Shown in pieces: positions 51,294 through 59,991 of a stretch of DNA of 64,000 nucleotides. The position numbers were made by a program, and so were the translations under genes. This stretch comes from Mucilaginibacter yixingensis. Lineage in GTDB: Bacteria > Bacteroidota > Bacteroidia > Sphingobacteriales > Sphingobacteriaceae. The notes under the pieces were generated by a model. That model had not been told where the DNA came from, ran no database searches, and worked only from the letters and a program-made list of their open reading frames with translations. Location: contig NZ_CP160205.1 of the NCBI RefSeq assembly GCF_041080815.1, positions 5,146,001-5,210,000 on the forward strand. Direction: 5' to 3'. Within the stretch, counting starts at the first letter, position 1. The number at the start of each line of letters is the position of its first letter.

Positions 51294-51570
51294 TCTCTAC
51301 TATCAGTTCGCTCTGCGCTTCGCTGTTAATTTTCTGGATGATCTGGTTTCGCATCAGCATTAGTTCGTTTTTAATAACGGATGATTCTATGCGCAAAAAC
51401 AGTTTTCGCTCGCGGATGAAAATCTCTTTGGTGCGGTTAGCCACAGCTTTGCCTACCAGATCTGGCCAGCCGGCAATTACATTTGTTTCATCAAACCGGC
51501 GTTTGATTTTGTAGACCTGAAACATTTGCTCTATCGCTTCTTTCAGCGTTTTATCGTTTGGCTTACGCAT
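51280..51570 (-). CDS. DUF721 domain-containing protein
   Basis: A 96-residue protein (MRKPNDKTLKEAIEQMFQVY, WPDLVGKAVANRTKEIFIRE, LFLRIESSVIKNELMLMRNQ). DUF721 proteins (DciA-like) lie beside DNA replication and repair genes; DciA loads replicative helicase in some bacteria. It overlaps the end of recF by 8 nt, so recF-DUF721 form an operon. Confidence 0.9.
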   Translation of the reverse strand: MRKPNDKTLKEAIEQMFQVYKIKRRFDETNVIAGWPDLVGKAVANRTKEIFIRERKLFLRIESSVIKNELMLMRNQIIQKINSEAQSELIVEIIFL

Positions 51571-52663
51571 TTACTAGTCCTCCTTCTACTTCAAATAATT
51601 TAACATCCACGTTAATTTTTTCAAACACCTGGCACACGCGGGCGGTGCTGGTATCGGTGATGAACACCTGTCCAAAATCATGGTTGGATACCATCTGCAT
51701 CAGCTTGGTAATGCGGTGTTCATCCAGCTTGTCAAAAATATCATCCAGCAGTAGCAAGGGTTTAAAGCCCGTATGCCTGTGCAGAAAGGTATACTGCGCC
51801 AGTTTCAGTGCAATCAAAAATGATTTCTGCTGACCTTGCGACCCAAACTTTTTCATCGGCATACCATGAACCATAAACGCCAGATCATCGCGGTGGATGC
51901 CCGCCGTAGTGCGTTCAAGCACGCGGTCCTTCTCGGTTGTTTTTATCAATAGTTCGGCAAAGCTGGTTTGCAGCAGTTGCGATTCATATACCAGGTCAAC
52001 CTGCTCGGCCTCATCGGTCAGGTATTTATAAAGCTCGGCAAATATGGCGGTAAACTCATCCATAAAAGCGCGGCGCTTTTCAAATATGCGGTTGCCTGAT
52101 GCTACCAGTTGTTCGTCTAAAACTTCGAGCAGGCCGGCATCATATCTGCCCGTCTCCGCAATCTTTTTAAGCAGTGCGTTGCGGTTAGCAAGGATCTTAT
52201 TGTAGATGATCAGCTCGTCCAGATAACGGTTATCAGTCTGCGAGATCACGTTGTCAATAAACTTGCGCCGCTCCTCGCTGCCTTCTATAATAATGCTGAT
52301 ATCGTATGGCGAGATCATGACCAGCGGGTACAAGCCAATATGATCAGCCAGGCGCTGGTAATCTTTCTTATTGCGTTTAAATTGCTTTTTCTGGTTGCGT
52401 TTAACGCCGCAAGCCACGGTATCGTGCTGTTCACCCTTATCAAAAACGCCGCTGATCATGAAGAAATCACAGCCTTGTTTAATCTGCTGGCTATCTATCG
52501 GGTTAAAATAACTTTTGCAGAGCGACAGGTAATGTATGGCATCCAGCAGGTTAGTTTTACCGGCGCCGTTGTTGCCCGTAAGTGCATTAACACCCTGGCT
52601 GAAGCTCAATCCGGCTTCGGCGTAGTTCTTAAAGTTAATGACGGATATTTGCTGCAAATACAT
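51563..52663 (-). CDS. recF: DNA replication and repair protein RecF
   Basis: A 366-residue SMC-like ATPase from MYLQQISVINFKNYAEAGL. Walker A GNNGAGKTN (30-38), family motif VISQTDNRYLDELI, signature KFGSQGQQKSFLIAL and Walker B LLLLDDIFDKLD are all visible. It loads RecA at gaps with RecOR. An in-frame ATG at 52714 is rejected because the added residues are unlike RecF. Confidence 0.95.
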   Translation of the reverse strand: MYLQQISVINFKNYAEAGLSFSQGVNALTGNNGAGKTNLLDAIHYLSLCKSYFNPIDSQQIKQGCDFFMISGVFDKGEQHDTVACGVKRNQKKQFKRNKKDYQRLADHIGLYPLVMISPYDISIIIEGSEERRKFIDNVISQTDNRYLDELIIYNKILANRNALLKKIAETGRYDAGLLEVLDEQLVASGNRIFEKRRAFMDEFTAIFAELYKYLTDEAEQVDLVYESQLLQTSFAELLIKTTEKDRVLERTTAGIHRDDLAFMVHGMPMKKFGSQGQQKSFLIALKLAQYTFLHRHTGFKPLLLLDDIFDKLDEHRITKLMQMVSNHDFGQVFITDTSTARVCQVFEKINVDVKLFEVEGGLVNA

Positions 52664-52749
52664 AGCGGGCCACAAAGGTAAGGCTTTGCCCGCGGTTTTG
52701 CCTTTGCAGGGCAATCAAAAATTAACTGTAACAATTTAAGTTAAAAGGT

Positions 52750-52780
52750 ATTGCTAAAGATTTTGAAAACCGTATTTTTG
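52750..52780 (+). promoter_or_regulatory. Promoter of the TPR-protein gene
   Basis: A -7 box TATTTTTG at 52773-52780 with a weak -33 ATTG at 52750, 19 bp apart, the usual Bacteroidota spacing. The ATG is 20 nt downstream. Confidence 0.55.
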
Positions 52781-52800
52781 CAAACTTAATTTTAGAACGA

Positions 52801-53481
52801 ATGTCAAAAACCGAAGCGAAGGCTGCGACCCCGACACAGGAAAAAGAGATTGCGAAGACAGGTAATTTTGTGCGCGAGAATCAGAAAAGCTTGTTATTTA
52901 TTGCAATAGCCATTGTTGCTATTGTGGCCATTTACTTCATCTATCAGAAGATGTATTTAGGCCCCCGCGAAATTGAAGCGGCAGATCAGATGCACGTTGC
53001 GCAAGACAACTGGGAGAAAAAAGACTGGGATAAAGCCATTAAAGGCGATGCCGGTTTCCCTGGCTTTGAAAAAATTGTTGCCGATTACGGTAACACCAAA
53101 GCTGCTAACCTGGCTTACTTCTACCTGGGTACTGCTTACCTTAACAAAGGTGAGTTCCAGAAAGCAGTTGATGCTTTTACCAACTATCACGGTGAAGACA
53201 GCATGGTGGCTGCAGAAGCACTGGGCGGTACAGGCGATGCTTACGTAGAACTGAAAGACTATGATAAAGCTGCCAGCTACTTCCAGAAAGCTGCTGATAA
53301 AGGCGCTAATAAATTCCTGACCCCGTTCTATCTGAAAAAACTGGGTTTGGTTTACGAAGCTAAAAACGATTACAAAACTGCTGCTGATACTTACAAGCAG
53401 ATCAAATCTGACTATCCAGAAAGCGTAGAAGCACAGTCAATTGACGAGTATATTGCCCGCGCTGAAGCGAAACAGAACTAG
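52801..53481 (+). CDS. Tetratricopeptide repeat membrane-anchored protein
   Basis: A 226-residue protein with a cytoplasmic N-terminus, a transmembrane helix (about 31-47) and TPR repeats in the remaining part: ANLAYFYLGTAYLNKGEFQK, AAEALGGTGDAYVELKDYDK, FYLKKLGLVYEAKNDYKT. This layout matches YfgM/BamD-like tetratricopeptide proteins of the envelope. The stop codon TAG is the first three bases of an inverted-repeat element. Confidence 0.9.
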   Translation: MSKTEAKAATPTQEKEIAKTGNFVRENQKSLLFIAIAIVAIVAIYFIYQKMYLGPREIEAADQMHVAQDNWEKKDWDKAIKGDAGFPGFEKIVADYGNTKAANLAYFYLGTAYLNKGEFQKAVDAFTNYHGEDSMVAAEALGGTGDAYVELKDYDKAASYFQKAADKGANKFLTPFYLKKLGLVYEAKNDYKTAADTYKQIKSDYPESVEAQSIDEYIARAEAKQN

Positions 53482-53644
53482 TCCGGAAGTCGGGGAGACC
53501 GAAAGTCCGAAAGAAATAAAAAAGGGATGCGATATTGTCGTATCCCTTTTTTGTTTTATAGCTTAATTAAATCTCGATATCTTTAGGCGCAAAAGAACAA
53601 CAATAAAATCTTTCGGACTTTCGGTCTTCCCGACTTCCGGACTA
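53479..53644. repeat. MITE-like element with 36-bp terminal inverted repeats
   Basis: The left arm starts TAGTCCGGAAGTCGGGGAGA and reads to 53514; the right arm (53609-53644) is its complement with one mismatch (CCGGACTTCCG core). The interior of about 94 bp includes a terminator-like hairpin (AAAGGGATGCGA / TCGTATCCCTTT). The element begins inside the stop codon of the TPR gene and ends 12 nt before the ribH ATG. Confidence 0.85.
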
Positions 53645-53656
53645 CAGAAATTACAC

Positions 53657-54151
53657 ATGGCTACACATTTAAAAAACCTTTCAGACTTCTCTAACACTAC
53701 CGTACCATCCGCAGCAGGTTTCCGTTTTGGCATTGTGGTAGCGGAGTGGAACGCCGAAATTACCAATGCTTTATACCTGGGTGCTTACCAGAGCCTGCTT
53801 AAATATGGGGCGGCAGAAGGGGATATTTTTACTCACCCGGTACCGGGCAGCTTTGAGCTAACATCGGGCGCAGACCTGTTATTGAAACATAAAGAACTGG
53901 ATGCCGTAATTTGCCTGGGTTGTGTAATACAGGGCGAAACCCGCCATTTTGATTTTATTTGCGATGCCGTGGCCCACGGTGTGAGCAACGTAGCTATAAA
54001 ATACGCCAAACCTGTTATATTTGGTGTGTTGACCACCGATAACCAGCAGCAGGCTATTGATCGCGCTGGTGGCAAACATGGTAACAAAGGCGACGAAGCT
54101 GCCATAACCGCCATTAAAATGGCCGATCTGGCACGCCAGTTGCAAGATTAA
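53657..54151 (+). CDS. ribH: 6,7-dimethyl-8-ribityllumazine synthase
   Basis: A 164-residue enzyme with RFGIVVAEWNAEITNAL, PVPGSFELTSGADLLL and LGCVIQGETRHFDFICDAV, the full lumazine synthase pattern including the His of RHFDF. It makes the last intermediate before riboflavin. Its start is only 12 nt after the MITE-like repeat, so translation control may involve that structure. Confidence 0.95.
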   Translation: MATHLKNLSDFSNTTVPSAAGFRFGIVVAEWNAEITNALYLGAYQSLLKYGAAEGDIFTHPVPGSFELTSGADLLLKHKELDAVICLGCVIQGETRHFDFICDAVAHGVSNVAIKYAKPVIFGVLTTDNQQQAIDRAGGKHGNKGDEAAITAIKMADLARQLQD

Positions 54152-54174
54152 TTGAAATTAAACGTTACAGACAA

Positions 54175-54285
54175 ATGAAAAAAACGCTATACATAGCCCT
54201 GGCTTTGCTTACCCTGGGTACTGCTGTATTATCATCTTGCTCAAACAAATTGTGCCCGGCATACGGTAATAGTCGCCGCCGCTAA
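54175..54285 (+). CDS. Very small lipoprotein
   Basis: A 36-residue peptide: signal MKKTLYIALALLTLGTAVLSS, lipobox Cys22, then SNKLCPAYGNSRRR. The CPAYG motif is typical of tiny lipoproteins of Sphingobacteriaceae. It follows ribH by 23 nt. Function unknown. Confidence 0.65.
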   Translation: MKKTLYIALALLTLGTAVLSSCSNKLCPAYGNSRRR

Positions 54286-54345
54286 TCATTGTGATAGTCA
54301 AGGCTTTTTTACCTTTCGGTGAAATTAATGTGGTCTGATGGCTGT

Positions 54346-54353
54346 ATTTTTGC
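54346..54353 (+). promoter_or_regulatory. -7 box (TATTTTTG) of the bacilliredoxin gene
   Basis: A TAnnTTTG match 13 nt upstream of the ATG at 54367. It lies inside the longer open frame and so fixes the start at 54367. Confidence 0.6.
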
Positions 54354-54366
54354 AACCGATAAATTT

Positions 54367-54696
54367 ATGAACTGGACCCAACTTGACAACACCGTGCAGC
54401 TGCAAGATATTAAGGCACATAACGGTTACAGCATTATTTTTAAGCACAGCACGCGTTGCTCTATCAGTATGATGGCCAAACGCAGATTTGAGATGGATGG
54501 CGAGACATTGCCTAAAGAAATCCCGCTGTATTTTCTGGACCTGATTAAGTTCCGCGAGATCTCCAATCAAATCGCCTCAGACTTTGCCGTGCACCACGAG
54601 TCGCCGCAGCTGTTGCTGATTAAAGACGGTGAGTGTATCCTGGATCAGTCGCACGGCGGTATTTCTGTCGATGAGGCGTTAACCATGATTGAATAA
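54367..54696 (+). CDS. ytxJ: Bacilliredoxin-like protein (YtxJ/DUF2847)
   Basis: A 109-residue thioredoxin-fold protein with a single active-site Cys31 in HSTRCSISMMA, replacing the CPIS form of other members, and the late ESPQLLLIKDGECILDQSHGG. It removes bacillithiol from proteins under oxidative stress in organisms that make that thiol. An in-frame ATG at 54319 lies above the promoter and is rejected. Confidence 0.88.
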   Translation: MNWTQLDNTVQLQDIKAHNGYSIIFKHSTRCSISMMAKRRFEMDGETLPKEIPLYFLDLIKFREISNQIASDFAVHHESPQLLLIKDGECILDQSHGGISVDEALTMIE

Positions 54697-54711
54697 TTTT
54701 TTAAACGATAT

Positions 54712-54753
54712 AAAAAGCGAAGGGCTGCTCATTTGAGCAGCCCTTCGCTTTTT
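54712..54753 (+). terminator. Strong terminator
   Basis: A 19-bp perfect stem AAAAAGCGAAGGGCTGCTC / GAGCAGCCCTTCGCTTTTT that can serve both strands. Confidence 0.9.
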
Positions 54754-54775
54754 ATATTCTTTTTCTTACCCCACC

Positions 54776-54902
54776 ATGTCATTTCGAACGAACTCGGGGA
54801 GGCCCGTGTGAAGGCGTGAGGAGAAATCTTGTACGTGCGATATCCCACTATGTCCGCTTTGCATTTCGTATAAGATTTCTCCCGTTGGTCGAAATGACAT
54901 AG
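54776..54902. repeat. Palindromic intergenic repeat, family A relative
   Basis: Outer arms ATGTCATTTCGA / TCGAAATGACAT and inner GGAGAAATCTTGTACG / CGTATAAGATTTCTCC. It lies between ytxJ and dapF, which are convergent. Confidence 0.75.
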
Positions 54903-54944
54903 GGATGGTGCTCCCTCTCCTTTGGAGAGGGCCGGGGAGAGGTA

Positions 54945-55730
54945 TTACAATTCCACTTCCCCACCAAACACCTGCACAGCCGGGCCATCCAGATAAATGT
55001 TGCGGAACACCTTGCCATCATAATCAAAGTGGATAGACAAATCGCCACCCAAAACTTTGATAGGCGTGGTGATATGTCCTTTTTGCTGCTGGTGTTTAGC
55101 CATAGCCAATGCAACGGCGGTAACACCGGTACCGCAGGCATAGGTTTCATCTTCAACACCGCGCTCGTAGGTGCGCACAAAGAAGCCTTCAACCATTGGC
55201 TCTACAAAGTTTACGTTGATACCTTTCTCTTTAAATGAGTGGCTATTACGAATGGCAGAACCATCGTGATAAACATCTTTACCGGCCAGGCCATTCACCA
55301 TTTTTACATAATGTGGCGAACCGGTATCCAGCACGTATGCATCGCCATCGGTTTCAATGTGGTCCACGTCTATCATGTGCAGGCTCACCCAATCACCGGT
55401 GTCAGAAACTTTGGCTGTGTGCGGGCCATCAACCGCCAGAAATTCAGTCTTGGTATCAATTACACCAATAAATTTGGCAAAGGCCACAATACACCGGCCA
55501 CCGTTGCCGCACATGCTGCTAGGCTGGCCATCGGCGTTATAATACACCATCTCAAAATCATAATCGGGATGGTTTTGCAGAAACATCATGCCATCGCCGC
55601 CAATACCAAAACGGCGGTCGCACAGGCGCTCAATCAGTTCAGGCTGATGGTGATCTATACCTAATTCACGATTGTCAATCAGTATAAAATCGTTACCGGC
55701 ACCCTGGTATTTATAAAAAGGAATTTTCAC
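54945..55730 (-). CDS. dapF: Diaminopimelate epimerase
   Basis: A 261-residue enzyme. The two catalytic cysteines are Cys74 (SSMCGNGGRC) and Cys199 (TYACGTGVTA). It converts LL- to meso-diaminopimelate for peptidoglycan and lysine. Full length. Stand-alone on the minus strand. Confidence 0.95.
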   Translation of the reverse strand: MKIPFYKYQGAGNDFILIDNRELGIDHHQPELIERLCDRRFGIGGDGMMFLQNHPDYDFEMVYYNADGQPSSMCGNGGRCIVAFAKFIGVIDTKTEFLAVDGPHTAKVSDTGDWVSLHMIDVDHIETDGDAYVLDTGSPHYVKMVNGLAGKDVYHDGSAIRNSHSFKEKGINVNFVEPMVEGFFVRTYERGVEDETYACGTGVTAVALAMAKHQQQKGHITTPIKVLGGDLSIHFDYDGKVFRNIYLDGPAVQVFGGEVEL

Positions 55731-56048
55731 AGTTCAAGTATAAGAATTAAATTGCTATCACGCTCAATTTTGGCCTCGGCAAAGCGTAATGTTGACGTGG
55801 GCTTGATATTTTAAAGGATTGGCAAACTGAAACGTGGTGTATTGCGTTTCTACATTAAGTGTTTTTTTGATCGGGAGGTGGCACTTGCGTCTCCCAATAT
55901 GTGTTTCTGCTCCGCCCCTCATCATTTTAACATTATTTAACAAAAACAGGGTTAACTAACTGTTGATTAGATAGTCTAATTGGTATTAAATTTGAATTCC
56001 GGAAATCAACGTTCGTTGTTTTAACTAAAAGAAAATCGAAAAGTGAAT
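55731..56048. other. Intergenic region with the Deg protease promoter
   Basis: A -7 box TAAATTTG at 55987-55994 with a TGTTG in the -33 position at 55961-55965 gives a promoter about 55 nt before the protease ATG. No gene or other strong structure seen. Confidence 0.55.
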
Positions 56049-57590
56049 ATGAAAAGATTTGGTTTAACACTCCTTACTGCCTTTGTTGGCGGTACCCTGG
56101 CCATTGGCGCCTACAAGGTGATGGAGAACAGGTATGACGATAACCTGAGCTTTGAAGACAAGCAAAAAGTATATTTTACTAACAACCCCTTAAACAATAA
56201 TATTACCTCATCTGCCGGCGAGGTTGACTTTACCCAGGCGGCGGCGGCGGTTACCCCGGCGGTGGTTTACATCCGCACTACGTATGCCGCGTCCAGTCAG
56301 GATAATGATATGAGTGATATGTTTGGCCAGCTGTTCGGCCAGCGTATGCCGCGCCAGCAGCAACGTGCGCCGCAGGCTTCGGGTTCAGGTGTAATTATCT
56401 CGCCTGACGGTTATATTGTAACCAACAACCATGTGGTTGATAAGGCCGAGAAAATATCGGTAACTACCAATGATCACCGCATTTTGCAAGCTAAAGTTAT
56501 CGGTAAAGATCCGAATACCGATCTGGCACTGATTAAAGTAGAAGCCACTAATCTGCCCATCGTAAAGCTGGGTAACTCAGACGATGTGCGCGTTGGCGAA
56601 TGGGTGCTGGCCGTAGGTAACCCGTTTAATCTAACTTCAACCGTTACTGCGGGTATTGTGAGTGCTAAAGGTCGTGGTATTGGCATCATTGGTTCTAATA
56701 ATGATGACGATGATAATCCGTTCACCCCGAGTCGCAACGCACCTCAGCCAAAAGTTAGACAGGGCATCGAGTCATTTATTCAGACCGATGCGGCAATTAA
56801 CCCAGGCAACAGCGGCGGGGCACTGGTAAACACCCGCGGCGAGCTGATTGGCATTAACTCTGCCATTGCATCACACACCGGTTCATACGAGGGTTATGGT
56901 TTTGCCATCCCGGTAAACCTGGCTAAAAAGGTGTTGAATGATATTAAACGCTTCGGTTCGGTTAAACGTGGCTATGTGGGTATTAACTATGTAGACCTGA
57001 GCGATCCGGATCAGGCAGCGGCAGTAAAATCAGATAAAAGCGTTGGTTTATATATTGACGGTGTAACCACCGGTGGCGGCGCTGCTGCCGCGGGCCTGCA
57101 ACACGGCGATATTATTACCAAAGTTGATGGCTCGATGATTACCGAATCATCAGACCTGACCGAACACGTTGGCCGTATGCAGCCAGGCGATAAGGTAAAA
57201 CTGACCGTAGACCGCGATGGCAAAGAGCGCAGCTTTGATGTAACGCTGAAGGCCACCGCAGGCGAAGTTGCTTCATTAGCAGGCAATTCTGCAACCGATA
57301 AGGCATTGTTTGATAAAGTAGGCGCTACCTTCCGTCCGCTCAATGAGTCGCAAAAATCTAAATACCATGTATCATCTGGCGTGGTAGTAAACAGTGTAAG
57401 CGAAGGCGGCATGATTGATGAGCTGGGCTTAACCTCTGGCTCGGTAATCACCAGCGTAAACAGAACGCCAATAAACAGTGTACAAGACCTGTCATCAGCT
57501 ATTGATGCCAGCAACCGTCGCGGCACGCTGATCCTTTCAGGTAAAAACCCTGATGGCAGCAGCTTCAACAACGTGTACACCCTGCGCTAA
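56049..57590 (+). CDS. Periplasmic serine protease of the DegP/HtrA family
   Basis: A 513-residue protein with an N-terminal membrane or signal segment, trypsin-like domain with the triad His128 (TNNHVVD), Asp158 (NTDLALIK) and Ser255 (NPGNSGGAL), and two PDZ domains (about 305-395 and 420-500). It degrades or refolds damaged envelope proteins. I chose ATG 56049 over GTG 56043. A terminator follows. Confidence 0.94.
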   Translation: MKRFGLTLLTAFVGGTLAIGAYKVMENRYDDNLSFEDKQKVYFTNNPLNNNITSSAGEVDFTQAAAAVTPAVVYIRTTYAASSQDNDMSDMFGQLFGQRMPRQQQRAPQASGSGVIISPDGYIVTNNHVVDKAEKISVTTNDHRILQAKVIGKDPNTDLALIKVEATNLPIVKLGNSDDVRVGEWVLAVGNPFNLTSTVTAGIVSAKGRGIGIIGSNNDDDDNPFTPSRNAPQPKVRQGIESFIQTDAAINPGNSGGALVNTRGELIGINSAIASHTGSYEGYGFAIPVNLAKKVLNDIKRFGSVKRGYVGINYVDLSDPDQAAAVKSDKSVGLYIDGVTTGGGAAAAGLQHGDIITKVDGSMITESSDLTEHVGRMQPGDKVKLTVDRDGKERSFDVTLKATAGEVASLAGNSATDKALFDKVGATFRPLNESQKSKYHVSSGVVVNSVSEGGMIDELGLTSGSVITSVNRTPINSVQDLSSAIDASNRRGTLILSGKNPDGSSFNNVYTLR

Positions 57591-57623
57591 GAATTTTTTT
57601 AATTTGTGATTGAATAAAAGCGG

Positions 57624-57659
57624 AATACCCGGTCCTGGAAAGGATCGGGTATTTTTTTT
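57624..57659 (+). terminator. Terminator of the Deg protease gene
   Basis: The stem AATACCCGgTCCT / AGGATCGGGTATT is followed by seven or more T residues. Confidence 0.88.
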
Positions 57660-58124
57660 GTCTGAACCAGGATTTATAAGATTGAAGAATTAATCGAATT
57701 TCTTTGACTTGCGCAATCAATATCCAGGAGTTCTTTAATTCGACTAATTCTGGTTTAATACGGAGCGGTGGCCGACAGCGGGGAGCTTCTGGCCGAAATT
57801 AGGCAGAACAAGTGGGGTTGTGTGGTGGCAGAGGGCATTCATCCTCTGCGCCTGAAGCGTGGGGTTGTGTGTAGCGCAAGCGGCGGCGTTGAGGTGGCGC
57901 CCTGTGGTTCTGACTGATTTGCAGGGCAAAGGCCTGTGCGATAAAAGAAGCATTTCCGCTGTCTTGATTTTTTGGTTACTTTTTTATCAAGAAAAAAGGA
58001 ACAAGCCCTCCCGTGGCGATTGAGCGGGACTAAAGATCATAAAGCACAACTTTTTCAAACGAAGATCTGAATGTTAGCCCAGTAAGTGGGTGCCAAAACA
58101 AGTTCGGTATAACGAAAAGGAGGC
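57660..58124. other. Intergenic repeat region, inverse copy of family B
   Basis: From about 57765 to 58025 it carries GCGGTGGCCGACAGCGG, GGCAGAACAAG, CCTGTGGTTCTG, AAGCATTTCCGCTGTCTTGA and GCCCTCCCGTGGCGATTGAG, the reverse complement of the 49.7-50.0 kb repeat. Upstream, GAACCAGGATTTATAAGATT resembles the sequence at 50014. No gene. Confidence 0.75.
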
Positions 58125-58610
58125 TTACTTCCTCCCCATCTCATCCTTAATTGCTCTCAAAAACTCGTTAGCGTGTTGAGAGCCGATGATGTAGAGTAGT
58201 CCGTCACGATCAACCAGGTGGATGGCTTCGCTGCCGGCGGTATAGAAGCGGATGGTGCCGCTTTTGTGCAGGTTATAAACAGGATTGTTAAACAAGTAGC
58301 GGCTGTAAGGGCCTTTCTCGGCAGAAACAATACTGTTCAAGTCTATTTTTACCAGTCGTGTGGTCCACAAGCCGTCAACCAAAATGCTTTTGTTTTGTAC
58401 CCTGGTGCGGAAATGCAGCAGGAAACCCATGATGATAGAGATAATGATAATAGCGAAACCGACCACCAGCAGCAAGTCGCCGTTGCGCTCGCGCTCGTCG
58501 GTAAAAAAGTAAGCGGCAAAGCAAAACATGGCCAGCACGAGGCGAATAGTGATAGGAATCCACTCGCGCCCCAGGTATTGCTTTTCTACAAAAACAGATT
58601 TATCACTCAT
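58125..58610 (-). CDS. Hypothetical membrane protein
   Basis: A 161-residue protein with two adjacent transmembrane segments (about 20-37 and 45-65) and a C-terminal cytoplasmic part with a possible PH-like fold (SILVDGLWTTRLVKIDLNSIV, GTIRFYTAGSEAIHLVDRDG). No family assigned. Its ATG overlaps the tilS stop by 4 nt, so it is translated with tilS. Confidence 0.7.
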   Translation of the reverse strand: MSDKSVFVEKQYLGREWIPITIRLVLAMFCFAAYFFTDERERNGDLLLVVGFAIIIISIIMGFLLHFRTRVQNKSILVDGLWTTRLVKIDLNSIVSAEKGPYSRYLFNNPVYNLHKSGTIRFYTAGSEAIHLVDRDGLLYIIGSQHANEFLRAIKDEMGRK

Positions 58611-59941
58611 GTTTGCTTATACAGTTCGAAGATAATAACTTTTTCGGTCTTTGGGCTCACCTTATAACGGTCGTTTAAACGGTAGCCACCAATCCAAATT
58701 ACATCGCCGTTGCCATTAATAATTAACGGAATATCCTGCTTTTTATGTACAGGCACTTTCTGTTGAATAAAAAAATCGCTCAATTTTTGCTTGCCCTTCA
58801 TCCCCAGCGGGTAAAAGGTATCACCTTGTTGCCAGGCGCGGATGGTGAGCGGATAGACGATCAAAGCGGCATCAACCGACGCGGCCGAGGGGTTATCTTT
58901 AATAATAAGCGGCGTGTCATCACGTAAAATACTTAGCCGATAATCGCCATAAATCACCTGGTTTTGATTTGGGCCGATGCTGACTGGGGTTAGAACGCCG
59001 GTTTTAAGTGACGATATGATTACCTGCTCCCGGTCCAATACCATTTGATGGGTTGACGAGATGAATTGCCTGCCGGGATGCTTGTCTATAGCACTGAGCA
59101 GGTCGTCGGTCTCCGAATCATTGAAGCCGAATGGTTTGAGCAGTTGGCCAAGCAAAAGGCGGGCGGGCTGCATCTGCCGAAGGGCATGCAGCGGGATGTA
59201 GATGTCATCACCCTCATAAATAAAGTGCGCGCGCTGTCGGTCCAACTCCAGTTCCAGCAATTGTTCCAGTTCTTTAAAGTGCTGGAGGTTGCGGTCAAAA
59301 GTTTGTTCGAGCGAGGGATTTAGCTCCTTCAATTTTGGGATCACCTCGTGCCTGATCTTGTTGCGGGCGTATTTGGTAGACGCGTTAGAGCTGTCTTCGC
59401 GGTAGCAGATGTTCTCCTGGCGGATGATCTGCTCAATTTCCTCGCGCTGCAGAAACAAAAGCGGCCGTACCAGATGGCCGTTCTTTGGCAAAATGCCATG
59501 CAAACCGGCAATGCCAGTGCCACGGGTAAGGTTCAGCAATATTGTTTCAATCGTATCGTTTTGATGGTGGGCCAGCGCAATGGCGGCATAATGGTGTTGG
59601 CTACGTAGCGTTTCAAACCATTCGTAGCGTAATTGGCGGGCAGCCATCTGGATAGAGATCTTGTTGGTTGCGGCGTAAACGGCCGTATCAAAACGGATGT
59701 TGTGGAACGAAGCATCCAGGTCATTGGCCAGTTGGCGGCAAAATTGCTCGTCGGCATCGGCTTCTGCGCCGCGTAGCCCGAAGTTACAATGCGCCATGGC
59801 AAAACGGTAGCCTGCAGCCGCTAACATGCGGACCATCAGCACGGAATCCATGCCGCCGCTTACTGTTGCCAATACCACATCCTGCTTGGTAAAAAGCTGA
59901 TGTTGGTTAATAAAACTGTTGAAGCGCTGCACAGGAAGCAT
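58607..59941 (-). CDS. tilS: tRNA(Ile)-lysidine synthetase
   Basis: A 444-residue enzyme from MLPVQRFNSFINQHQLF. The PP-loop SGGMDS is at 28-33, followed by ALAHHQNDTIETILLNLTRGTG and RPLLFLQREEIEQ, then a TilS substrate-binding C-terminal domain. It modifies the CAU anticodon of tRNA-Ile2. An in-frame ATG at 60043 lies inside the opposite gene and is rejected. Confidence 0.95.
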   Translation of the reverse strand: MLPVQRFNSFINQHQLFTKQDVVLATVSGGMDSVLMVRMLAAAGYRFAMAHCNFGLRGAEADADEQFCRQLANDLDASFHNIRFDTAVYAATNKISIQMAARQLRYEWFETLRSQHHYAAIALAHHQNDTIETILLNLTRGTGIAGLHGILPKNGHLVRPLLFLQREEIEQIIRQENICYREDSSNASTKYARNKIRHEVIPKLKELNPSLEQTFDRNLQHFKELEQLLELELDRQRAHFIYEGDDIYIPLHALRQMQPARLLLGQLLKPFGFNDSETDDLLSAIDKHPGRQFISSTHQMVLDREQVIISSLKTGVLTPVSIGPNQNQVIYGDYRLSILRDDTPLIIKDNPSAASVDAALIVYPLTIRAWQQGDTFYPLGMKGKQKLSDFFIQQKVPVHKKQDIPLIINGNGDVIWIGGYRLNDRYKVSPKTEKVIIFELYKQT

Positions 59942-59979
59942 AATCAAAATTATTAATTTAATAAGCGCTGCCAAAAAAC

Positions 59980-59987
59980 TAATTTTG
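59980..59987 (+). promoter_or_regulatory. -7 box (TAATTTTG) abutting the OstA-like start
   Basis: An exact TAnnTTTG match 4 nt before the GTG at 59992. With the usual 6-7 nt to the first transcribed base, the transcript would start at or just after the GTG, i.e. leaderless. Confidence 0.55.
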
Positions 59988-59991
59988 TCTC

